Assembly: GCA_016840465.1 (NCBI GenBank)
Contig: JAEOSH010000054.1
Location: 1 to 13,351, forward strand
DNA from: Candidatus Baldrarchaeum yapensis
GTDB lineage: Archaea; Asgardarchaeota; Baldrarchaeia; Baldrarchaeales; Baldrarchaeaceae
Direction: 5' to 3'
Length of the DNA: 13,351 nt
The notes below the pieces were generated by a model, which did not search any database, was not told the origin of the DNA, and saw only the letters and a list, made by a program, of their open reading frames with translations. Shown here piece by piece: positions 1 to 6,081 of this stretch. The number at the start of each line of letters is the position of its first letter. Positions within the stretch are counted from its first letter, which is position 1. The position numbers were made by a program, and so were the translations under genes.

Positions 1-865
1 TTATCCCCGCAGGCGCCTTCTCCGGAAGTGTTCTTATGAAGTTTACAAAGTCCTTGTCCGGCATGGCTGCTCTTAGGTAAGGACCGTCGGTTCCGAAAAG
101 TATCCTATCCGGGCCAAATGCGTCAATTGCCTCCCTTAGCACTTGGCAGAAGAAGGTGGGATTGTTTCTCGCGGTGAGTTGCCAGCCCGAGAAATCGGCT
201 ACTAGGTTCGTCTTCGTTGATCCCATGTGGAACAGTTCATACCTCCAGCCGAAGCTGAGATGCGCGACTTGGATCGTCAGGTCGTGAAAGTCTATGAGAA
301 GGTCGTCTATGTAGATGGGGTCGCAGTACTTGCTCCTCAGGGGTTGGACCACCTGCCCCGTATGGAAGAGTACCGGCACTCTCAACTCTCGGGCTTTTTC
401 CAGCATCCTATACACTTCTTTCGAGTTGGGGTAAAAGCCTGCTCCCGGATGGAGTTTGAGACCGCGCATACCCCATTCCTTTACTGCCGTTTCGAAGAGG
501 TCCACCGCACTGGGACGTCTAGGATCTATGGTGAAGAGTGCAACTATCCTATCCGGGTGTTTGTCTTGGAGTTTTGCAATCCTCCTGTTCTGCTCCTCTA
601 TTGAGACCCTAGGCTCGCCAAGCGCAAGTCCGAAGTCCACTGCAAACACTATACTTACGTCTATCCCCGCCCTATCCATCTCCTTTAGAAGTTTATCCCC
701 ATTCGGATCGTAGAACTGAGGAAAGATCATCCTCTTGACGTCATCTTTCGTAACCTTTGTTCCGAGTCTTTGAAGTTCGTGCACATAAATTTCAGCAAGT
801 GCATCCCACCAGAGATCTGGCAACCAGTCTTTGTCTAAGATGTGGGTGTGCGCATCCACTATCAT
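1..865 (-). CDS. Amidohydrolase, amidohydrolase-2 (ACMSD-like) family, 3' end outside the window
   Basis: A metal-dependent hydrolase or decarboxylase of the TIM-barrel amidohydrolase superfamily; the substrate cannot be told. Reading the complement from ATG at 865 gives 288 codons without a stop to the left edge, so the C-terminus is missing. Visible metal and active-site motifs are DAHTH at residues 4-8 (HxH), KLHPG near 137-141, FHTG with His168, AHLS with His202 and FGTD with Asp260, in the order and spacing usual for the family. The start is supported by GGTGGT five bases upstream (871-876). It is divergent from a second enzyme of the same family at 1431, with a small gene between. The N-terminal half (residues 10-50) is Trp-rich and differs from that paralogue. 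The family call is firm; a specific reaction is not claimed. Confidence 0.88.
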   Translation of the reverse strand, partial: MIVDAHTHILDKDWLPDLWWDALAEIYVHELQRLGTKVTKDDVKRMIFPQFYDPNGDKLLKEMDRAGIDVSIVFAVDFGLALGEPRVSIEEQNRRIAKLQDKHPDRIVALFTIDPRRPSAVDLFETAVKEWGMRGLKLHPGAGFYPNSKEVYRMLEKARELRVPVLFHTGQVVQPLRSKYCDPIYIDDLLIDFHDLTIQVAHLSFGWRYELFHMGSTKTNLVADFSGWQLTARNNPTFFCQVLREAIDAFGPDRILFGTDGPYLRAAMPDKDFVNFIRTLPEKAPAGI

Positions 866-900
866 CTGTAACCACCATTATTTCTTTTGCACTATCAGAA

Positions 901-908
901 ATAAAAAG
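901..908 (-). promoter_or_regulatory. Possible TATA box for the leftward amidohydrolase
   Basis: On the minus strand this reads CTTTTTAT and lies 36-43 bases before the ATG at 865. A start site about 25 bases downstream would fall near 879, giving a short leader that just contains the GGTGGT ribosome-binding site. It is a match by eye only. Confidence 0.35.
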
Positions 909-1116
909 CAGTACTATGAACAGCATTCGCGCATTTTTGGTCATTCTACTTCTTTTCCTCAACTTGGGCGCCCAATTTTTCTTATATAACGTTGCTCTCA
1001 GCACTACTGGCAAAAAGGTTCATTCGATGATGAACTCTCCTCTCCCTCTTAGTAAAAGTTATAGTTAAGATAAGAACCTGTAAACATAGGCATACAGTAT
1101 TTAACAGAAATTATGT

Positions 1117-1405
1117 ATGGATTGGTGCATCGCGTTGAAGAACGGAAGAGAAGTTCCGGACTATATTAAGGAGGAGCCCTGGGAAAAGGCATCGATTCCG
1201 GAAGTTAAGGAGTGGATGGAAAGAATAGGGTCGCCGCCCGAGAATAATGACGTTATGCATCACTGGGGTTCTAGGATCGAGGAACTGACGGTCGTCACCT
1301 CAAATGGAGTGCCACGGGAAGGTCACCGAGCAGGAGATAATAGGGTGGTGTAAGGAGTGCCTCGCTGGGAATATCTCCGTAGGGTCTTACGTCAGAAGGA
1401 AATAG
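1117..1405 (+). pseudogene. Small Cys-containing protein, apparently frameshifted
   Basis: No family is recognised. The first frame opens at ATG 1117 (MDWCIALKNG...) and reads gene-like through DVMHHWGSRIEELTVV before stopping at 1351-1353. From 1289 the next frame is open and reads HGKVTEQEIIGWCKECLAG, ending at the stop 1403-1405. Removing one base near 1312-1313 (the CC of GTGCCACGG) joins them into one protein of about 95 residues with a C-terminal CxxC and an upstream His, which could hold a metal. The stop is 25 bases before the amidohydrolase at 1431, so the two were probably co-transcribed. No ribosome-binding site precedes the ATG, so a leaderless start is possible. The break may be a true mutation, a sequencing error or, less likely, programmed frameshifting. 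Confidence 0.55.
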
Positions 1406-1430
1406 AAAAGACGAAAAGGGAGGGTAAAAT

Positions 1431-2390
1431 ATGATAGTAGATTTTCACATCCACCCCCTCGTGAACGTTAATAGGATAGTTAGCGAGATGGATAAGGCGG
1501 GTGTGAGTCGAGGGGTCATTCTTGCGACGGATCTTGTGGACTCCGTTCTGCACAACAAGAAGATAATGTCGAAGATGGAGGAGAGATTTTATTCCTCGCT
1601 CACGCTTCTCTGCACTCCCGGGATATGGCAAGCGATATTTGGGCGCGGTCTTTCCATATTTGAGTTCTCGGTGAGAAAAGTCTTTGAGAAGTTCTTTAAC
1701 GACCTCAGACTAGCGTATCCGGAGGCGCGCATAACAAACCGGGAAGTCTGGGAGATAGTGCGGCAACATCCTGACAGGTTCATAGGGTTTGGCTCTGTCA
1801 ATGTAAACAGGAGCGCGAGAGAGATAGAGAGGGAGCTCCAAGAGATAAAGAAGTACGGTTTCAAGGGGATAAAGATGTTGCCGACCCTTCAGTTCTTTAA
1901 CCCCATAGAAAACAAGAACTTCAGGAAGGTGTGCGAATTCTGCGAAAGGGAGAAGAAAATACTGCTGTACCATACGGGGTGTGACCCCGGGCCGTTCGAG
2001 ATACCTGAACTTTCGGAGGACGCGAACCCCTGTCACCTAGAGCCTATCCTCGATGAGTACGAGTTCCCCATAGTGCTGGCACATATGGGATCCTACAGCA
2101 TGATCTCACCGGGAATATGGTTCTATGAGGCTCTCCGCCTCATGAAGAAGTACGACTACGTCTACGCGGACATCTCGGCGGTAACAGGGTTCCTACTCCA
2201 AGAGAGGATCATTAAGAGGATAAGGGAGGCCATCGGTATGGAAAGGGTTCTATTCGGCTCGGACTTCCCGGTAGTATTTGCATCAACCATCTCCTCGGAA
2301 GTCGAGATGGTGAGGAGGAACCCGTACCTCACCGAGGAGGAGAAGGAGCAAATCCTCGGACTCAACGCGAAGGAACTACTGAGGCTATAA
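1431..2390 (+). CDS. Amidohydrolase, amidohydrolase-2 (ACMSD-like) family
   Basis: A complete 319-residue TIM-barrel metal-dependent hydrolase or decarboxylase, a normal length for the family. It starts MIVDFHIHP with the HxH pair at residues 6 and 8. Later come GIKMLP near 147-151, YHTG with His181, AHMG with His218 and FGSDFP with Asp278. Residues 40-100 form an insertion after the first strand that is rich in Phe and aromatic residues and is not seen in the divergent paralogue at the left edge. GGGAGGG at 1418-1424 lies six bases before the ATG. The C-terminal helix (LTEEEKEQILGLNAKELL) is the standard family ending. The gene ends one base short of the convergent vapC stop. Substrate unknown; the two paralogues around a shared small gene may act in one catabolic route, which is inference. 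Confidence 0.9.
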   Translation: MIVDFHIHPLVNVNRIVSEMDKAGVSRGVILATDLVDSVLHNKKIMSKMEERFYSSLTLLCTPGIWQAIFGRGLSIFEFSVRKVFEKFFNDLRLAYPEARITNREVWEIVRQHPDRFIGFGSVNVNRSAREIERELQEIKKYGFKGIKMLPTLQFFNPIENKNFRKVCEFCEREKKILLYHTGCDPGPFEIPELSEDANPCHLEPILDEYEFPIVLAHMGSYSMISPGIWFYEALRLMKKYDYVYADISAVTGFLLQERIIKRIREAIGMERVLFGSDFPVVFASTISSEVEMVRRNPYLTEEEKEQILGLNAKELLRL

Positions 2391-2391
2391 A

Positions 2392-2799
2392 TCATTCCAT
2401 TAATTTTGCCTTGAACTCGTCCAAACTCATAAGTTTGAGTCCGTATCCCGTTAACCTCTTAAAGTGGGAGATGTTCGCTGATACCAGCGGCAGATCATTG
2501 ACTATCGCCGTGGCGCCTATTGCCAGATCCTCGAATTCCAACTGTATTCCCCGTCGCGTGAGCTCCACATCTATCTCTATCATTCTGCTGAGAATCTCCT
2601 GATCCAGCGGAATTATCGATACCACCCTTTCGAGGCCCCTCTTCGTGTCCTCCAGCTTCCTGCCGATGTATACTTCCCCGAAGAGAAACTCGTACAGCGT
2701 GATGAACGATACGTAAATGTGGTACCTCTCCAAGGCCTTAAGAAAAATCTCGCGATTCCTCTTCCTGTGCAGGTCTATCAGGGCATCCGTGTCCAGCAT
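2392..2799 (-). CDS. vapC: VapC-type PIN-domain ribonuclease toxin
   Basis: The toxin half of a type II toxin-antitoxin pair; PIN-domain toxins are Mg-dependent ribonucleases that usually cut tRNA, rRNA or mRNA. Numbered from the preferred start, the protein has 135 residues with the PIN acidic set: Asp3 and Asp5 in MLDTDALIDL, Glu37 in LYEFLFGE, Asp91 in EFEDLAIGATA and Asn109 in SANISHF. A longer frame starts at GTG 2817, but the ATG at 2799 is better: its A is the last base of the antitoxin stop (TAATG), and AGGAGAG sits five bases upstream. That arrangement predicts translational coupling, with antitoxin made first. The gene runs tail to tail into the amidohydrolase with one base between the stops. 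Confidence 0.88.
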   Translation of the reverse strand: MLDTDALIDLHRKRNREIFLKALERYHIYVSFITLYEFLFGEVYIGRKLEDTKRGLERVVSIIPLDQEILSRMIEIDVELTRRGIQLEFEDLAIGATAIVNDLPLVSANISHFKRLTGYGLKLMSLDEFKAKLME

Positions 2800-3035
2800 T
2801 ATTCTCTCCTTCGCCACCAGCTCCGCCTCCTCTCTTCCAACAACTTCAGAATCTTATCCGCCTCCTCGTCATCCATCTCAAGAACACTCAGAGCCTCCTC
2901 TATCTCCGCCCTCCGAAAGTTATCTATTAACACCTTCAGTACATCATCGTACGCCCGTACCCTGAGCCTCCGCTTCAGCTCCTTCAATTGCGCCAAGGTT
3001 TCCGGAGAGACCGCAATTGTCTTCAAGTTTACCAC
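2799..3035 (-). CDS. vapB: VapB-type antitoxin, ribbon-helix-helix-like
   Basis: A 78-residue protein directly upstream of, and overlapping by one base, the PIN toxin. The N-terminus (LKTIAVSPETLAQLKEL) reads as the beta strand and first helix of a ribbon-helix-helix DNA-binding fold, followed by a second helix near 29-43. The rest (45-78) is a charged helical tail, EEALSVLEMDDEEADKIL then an Arg/Trp-rich end, of the kind that wraps the toxin. VapB proteins usually bind their own promoter and mask the PIN site. Start choice is open: GTG at 3035 gives the coordinates here, but GAGGTGG lies five bases before an in-frame TTG at 3026, which would give MKTIAVS and may be the real start. Confidence 0.8.
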   Translation of the reverse strand: MVNLKTIAVSPETLAQLKELKRRLRVRAYDDVLKVLIDNFRRAEIEEALSVLEMDDEEADKILKLLEERRRSWWRRRE

Positions 3036-3073
3036 CTCATCGTATAATTATAATCTCACGCCATAGTTACAGG

Positions 3074-3081
3074 TTATAATT
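3074..3081 (-). promoter_or_regulatory. Possible TATA box for vapBC
   Basis: The minus strand reads AATTATAA in an AT-rich stretch. A start site about 25 bases downstream falls near 3050, leaving a 15-25 base leader that contains the GAGGTGG ribosome-binding site. A second AT-rich candidate (ATTTTATAAC) lies at 3091-3100. Confidence 0.4.
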
Positions 3082-3117
3082 TTTTGAGTTGTTATAAAAT
3101 TGCTCGTTCATAGTAGC

Positions 3118-3178
3118 TACATCCACATCTGTAAACTTTAAATACAGAAATGTGATGTAAAACTTCAGAAATGTGGAT
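3118..3178. promoter_or_regulatory. Three-copy operator-like element over the arsR-like promoter
   Basis: Copy A at 3118-3133 reads TACATCCACATCTGTA. Copy B at 3143-3159 is nearly its inverse (complement TACATCACATTTCTGTA), and the nine bases between them hold most of the TATA box. Copy C at 3166-3178 (CAGAAATGTGGAT) repeats B in direct orientation exactly 21 bases further, two helical turns. A and B each also have TACA...TGTA ends, as expected for a dimeric winged-helix protein. Copies B and C cover the predicted core promoter and start site, so binding there should repress. The natural candidate binder is the regulator encoded at 3208. Confidence 0.6.
3137..3144 (+). promoter_or_regulatory. 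TATA box of the regulator-membrane protein-mptE operon
   Basis: TTTAAATA is a near-ideal archaeal TATA box, preceded by AAC as a possible BRE segment. The predicted start site, about 25 bases on, falls near 3165 and gives a leader of roughly 40 bases with GGAGGAG before the ATG at 3208. The box sits between two inverted operator copies. Confidence 0.65.
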
Positions 3179-3207
3179 AACATATTCATCATCCGGAGGA
3201 GAAACAT

Positions 3208-3756
3208 ATGGCTGACGAACTCCGCCGACGCATTTCCATTTTAGAGAAACGCCTCAAGGAGCTAGAGAAGTTCTTTCTCAAACTCGGAATATACGGACCC
3301 ACCGAAATCGGCCGCCGCATTCTTCGAGAACCCACCTCTGAAGCCCGTGATAGGCCCGTTAAAATAAGGATCGTCGAGGACGTGAAGGAGGCCGTCAGGG
3401 AGAAAATGCTGGAGTTCATGGGCATCCCCGAGGAACACCGCAAGGTCATAGAGTCGATGGATCCAGAGGTCGTGGAAAAGGATCTCAAGGCCCTCGCAAG
3501 CAGAGAAAGGCTGGAGATCCTAAAACTGTTGGCAAACGGCGGACTCTACTTCGGTGAGTTGATGGAACTCACGGGGCTTAACCCCTCACCGCTGAGCTTC
3601 CACCTTTCCAAACTGGCGGAGGCGGGCTTCATAAAGCAGGAGAGGAGCCGCGGGAGGTACATCATCACCTCTAAGGGGATGATCGCCCTCGCGCTCCTTG
3701 CCTTCCTCTATAAAACCTCACCGGAGGAGGTGGGAACTCAAGATGTCGAGCAATAG
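3208..3756 (+). CDS. ArsR-like winged helix-turn-helix regulator with N-terminal coiled coil
   Basis: A 182-residue transcription regulator. Residues 1-27 (RRRISILEKRLKELEKFF) look like a coiled coil that could dimerise the protein. Residues 50-90 are a charged helical linker. Residues 92-165 are an ArsR-type winged helix: LASRERLEILKLLANGG, then the helix-turn-helix around FGELMELTGLNPSPLSFHLSKLAEAGFI, and a wing with QERSRGRYIITSKG. There is no CxC metal motif in the recognition helix, so metal sensing of the classical ArsR kind is not supported. GGAGGAG (3195-3201) is six bases before the ATG. The gene overlaps the next one by 14 bases and is preceded by a repeated operator-like element, so it probably regulates its own operon. 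The 111-residue extension before the helix-turn-helix makes it longer than simple ArsR proteins; its ligand or signal is unknown. Confidence 0.85.
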   Translation: MADELRRRISILEKRLKELEKFFLKLGIYGPTEIGRRILREPTSEARDRPVKIRIVEDVKEAVREKMLEFMGIPEEHRKVIESMDPEVVEKDLKALASRERLEILKLLANGGLYFGELMELTGLNPSPLSFHLSKLAEAGFIKQERSRGRYIITSKGMIALALLAFLYKTSPEEVGTQDVEQ

Positions 3757-5011
3757 TCTTCCCGTCGCAACAGTATTTGTCTCCCTCCCGTTACTGCTCA
3801 CCACCTACGTCTTCTTAGTAATGTTCGCGCTGGCGCTCGCAACGATAATCATTCTGCTAATAATCCTCTCCCGTGAAGGCCATGCACCCATGGAAGAGGA
3901 ATCATATGAATGGACCCAGGAAGGAGAGGAAGTGCCCGTGCACGCAAAATATGAGGATGAAGGAATCTCCAATCGTGAGGAGTATGACTCGAAAGTATTT
4001 GTACTGACAAGGAGATGTTTGATAGAAAGCGGAAGAGCAAAAGTTCGCATAGAGCCCCTTTCGTTAATTCTAGAACTTCGCAGAAATGGACAGTCAGAGG
4101 GACTGGGGTTCGTCGGTAAGGGCACACTGACCATAGAGACCCCGATCCGCAGCATAACGGAGGAGTTCAGTGGAGCGGGGGTCGTACTTGCAGACCTCTC
4201 GCTCAGAGATGTCAAGAGCCAGGGAAATGTGTTAATACCGGCAACAAGGGCCCATCTTCTCACGTGGAACTTCAACTCCCCCGCTGACGTTTCTTCAGTA
4301 ATCGAAGATTTGTGGAGGAGGGCCCGCAAGAGGGAGATACCCACCTCTGAGACAGAGACCGGAGCTATACGTCTCCCCGGAATCTACATAGAAGGGGGAC
4401 CTCTGAAGAGCGTGTTAAGGCTCCCGTTCGTGCATATAGTCAGTGAGCCTACACGGAAGTACGTTAAGGTGGGGCCGCTTGAAATAAGGAAGACCCCGGG
4501 GCGGTCGGAGATAAGGCTCGGTGGAATGGTGTTTACATCTGAAAGCGGGGAGGAAGAGAACCCCACATGCATTCTGATAAGAAGGGGCGACGGGAAGATC
4601 ATATGGATAGAGAGGGTGGAGGACTCGCTGGTCTACGTGAAAGACGGATTCACGCTGGTCATTGAGGGTGAGAAAATTAAAATCAGTAGCGGTGACGTGC
4701 AGGCCGAAGTGAATACCGACTGGAAGAACATCAAAACGAAAGATCTCAGCATCATCGTAAGAAAGGGAAGAAGAGCGGTGTTGAGAGGTGAAAAGGTCTA
4801 TGTGAGAGTTAATGCACAGACAGGTATCGTCGTCTATAGAGAGGGCGGTGGAGGATTCCACATTCTCAGAGATCAGGACTTTTCAAAAACGTTGCTCGCG
4901 GAGATAGACAGCTTATCGGATGAACTCATAGAAATAATAATTAGCGGCGGAGAGCTCGGTGACGTTGGCGATATGATACGGTCAATATTTAGGAAGATGA
5001 AGCCCGACTGA
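3743..5011 (+). CDS. Membrane-anchored beta-rich protein of unknown function
   Basis: No family is recognised. The 422-residue protein begins with about 37 hydrophobic residues (7-43), enough for one long or two short membrane segments, then an acidic linker (50-80). The body (85-380) alternates short hydrophobic stretches with charged turns, such as GTLTIETPI, KYVKVGPLEIRK, DGFTLVIEGEKIKISSGDV and KVYVRVNAQTGIVVY, and is predicted all-beta. The end (384-422) is helical. The frame is open from 3698, but ATG 3743 is chosen because GGAGGAGG (3722-3729) precedes it and the hydrophobic segment then sits at the N-terminus. Overlap with the upstream regulator by 14 bases implies coupled translation and a shared job, for example a surface or envelope sensor working with the regulator. 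That role is inference. Confidence 0.8.
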   Translation: MSSNSLPVATVFVSLPLLLTTYVFLVMFALALATIIILLIILSREGHAPMEEESYEWTQEGEEVPVHAKYEDEGISNREEYDSKVFVLTRRCLIESGRAKVRIEPLSLILELRRNGQSEGLGFVGKGTLTIETPIRSITEEFSGAGVVLADLSLRDVKSQGNVLIPATRAHLLTWNFNSPADVSSVIEDLWRRARKREIPTSETETGAIRLPGIYIEGGPLKSVLRLPFVHIVSEPTRKYVKVGPLEIRKTPGRSEIRLGGMVFTSESGEEENPTCILIRRGDGKIIWIERVEDSLVYVKDGFTLVIEGEKIKISSGDVQAEVNTDWKNIKTKDLSIIVRKGRRAVLRGEKVYVRVNAQTGIVVYREGGGGFHILRDQDFSKTLLAEIDSLSDELIEIIISGGELGDVGDMIRSIFRKMKPD

Positions 5012-5037
5012 TGCGGTTGGGAAGGGAGAAAAGGTGA
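5011..5037 (+). other. Eight-codon reading frame bridging the beta-rich protein and mptE
   Basis: ATG at 5011 shares its A with the stop of the upstream gene (TGATG), runs eight codons (MRLGREKR) and stops at TGA 5035-5037, which overlaps the GTG start of mptE (GTGA). Termination at either end could pass ribosomes forward. It may be chance, since GGGAG inside it already serves mptE. Confidence 0.3.
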
Positions 5038-5762
5038 GCGGATGGATCTTTCCGAAGGACAAATGGATGCGATGGTATGCAAAAATAATTTCTTCCTTGA
5101 ACCTGAACTTCTCGGCGGATCAAGAGGCCACCGACCTGCTGAGCCGCATCCTGACAACCATGGAAGGGGCAATGACATTCGATGAGCTGAAGAACGTGAT
5201 GAGCGGATTACGAGGCGTAGTTGTCGTTGGTGCGGGGCCTTCATTGGAAAAATCGGATCAAAAAATCAGGGAGTTGAAGTTAAAGGGATGGGGAGTGTTC
5301 TCGGCGGATGGGGCGACAACATTCCTTCTGGAACATAACATAACCCCCGACATCGTGGTGACGGATCTGGATGGGAGAATCCGCGATCTCCTATCCGCAA
5401 ACGAGCGGGGTTCTATCGCGGTGATACATGCTCACGGTGATAACATTCCAGCTATCAAGGAATTCGTGAAAAAGTTCAAAGGAAGAATCATGGGATCGAC
5501 GCAGGTGGAACCCCGTCCATTGGTTTACAACTTTGGCGGGTTTACCGACGGGGATAGATGTGTCTTCTTGGCGTATGCTCTAGGGTATAGACGGATAGCC
5601 CTCGCGGGCATGGACTTCGGCAACGTGGTCGGAAGATACTCGAAGCCGTGGCTCTCCTCCAACATTCCCGCTAACGCTGTAAAGAGAAAGAAAATGGATA
5701 TTGCGCGCGACCTGATAGAGTGGTTGGCAAAAAGCGAAGGTCTGGAGATACTAACGGTCTAG
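5034..5762 (+). CDS. mptE: 6-hydroxymethyl-7,8-dihydropterin pyrophosphokinase, archaeal MptE type (DUF115)
   Basis: MptE transfers diphosphate from ATP to 6-hydroxymethyl-7,8-dihydropterin, the step before condensation with the aminobenzoate part in methanopterin or folate synthesis. It is unrelated to bacterial FolK. The 242-residue length fits the MJ1634-type family. Visible family motifs are VVVGAGPSLEKS at 62-73, FSADGA at 89-94, PDIVVTDLDG at 105-114, IHAHGDN at 131-137, NFGGFTDGDR at 166-175 and ALAGMDFG at 189-196, followed by a Lys-rich KRKKMDIA segment near 217-224. The start is GTG with GGGAG about six bases upstream. It lies 22 bases after the beta-rich protein and so shares the ArsR-like operon. 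Its stop overlaps the convergent gene through a shared CTAG. It implies that the organism makes tetrahydromethanopterin or a related C1 carrier. Confidence 0.87.
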   Translation: MSGWIFPKDKWMRWYAKIISSLNLNFSADQEATDLLSRILTTMEGAMTFDELKNVMSGLRGVVVVGAGPSLEKSDQKIRELKLKGWGVFSADGATTFLLEHNITPDIVVTDLDGRIRDLLSANERGSIAVIHAHGDNIPAIKEFVKKFKGRIMGSTQVEPRPLVYNFGGFTDGDRCVFLAYALGYRRIALAGMDFGNVVGRYSKPWLSSNIPANAVKRKKMDIARDLIEWLAKSEGLEILTV

Positions 5763-6064
5763 CGTTCTCTTTCTATCTCTATACCCGCGATTCTCGCAAG
5801 AAGACGAACGTTGTGCAACAGTTCTCCATGACTGTAATGCCCCATCGGTGTCTGTATCATTATCAGATCACCGCCACCGGTTCTGCGGTCTAAGAATACG
5901 AAGATCACGGCCGCTGGCTTCGCGATGCTTGTCGCAACTAGAACATCGCTCCTCGGAAGAACCGTATAAAAATGCTTTTGGTCGAGTTTATCCCGTACCT
6001 CGTATAGGTTCCGCGACTCGCTGTACCTCCATTTGAGTACCACCACATGCTTCAGTGGAAACAT
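5759..6064 (-). CDS. Small soluble protein of unknown function
   Basis: A 101-residue protein with no family that I recognise. It looks like a compact alpha/beta domain: strand HVVVLKW, a charged stretch, strand DVLVAT, strand AAVIFVFLDRR, a Gly-rich GGGD turn, strand LIMIQTP, then a C-terminal helix ELLHNVRLLARIAGIEI. GHYSHGE contains two His residues that could be functional. GGTGA lies seven bases before the ATG. The start is 17 bases after the stop of the upstream membrane protein, so the two are probably one operon. The stop is TAG and shares the palindrome CTAG with the mptE stop on the other strand. Coding status is supported by context and composition; function is unknown. Confidence 0.65.
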   Translation of the reverse strand: MFPLKHVVVLKWRYSESRNLYEVRDKLDQKHFYTVLPRSDVLVATSIAKPAAVIFVFLDRRTGGGDLIMIQTPMGHYSHGELLHNVRLLARIAGIEIERER

Positions 6065-6081
6065 GAAGTTTCACCGAGGCT

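Noticed and set aside
227-604. Long plus-strand frame within the left region
   Set aside because: It is the complement of the amidohydrolase on the minus strand, which has all the metal motifs; the plus frame is a shadow.
981-989. CTTATATAA, a strong TATA-like match
   Set aside because: It lies about 95-130 bases from the nearest start codon on either strand, so the implied leaders are long; not assigned to a gene.
916-1068. A 50-codon plus-strand frame with one hydrophobic segment (MNSIRAFLVILLLFLN...)
   Set aside because: No ribosome-binding site, no TATA box at a usable distance, and composition like the surrounding non-coding bases. A small membrane peptide cannot be excluded, but nothing supports it.
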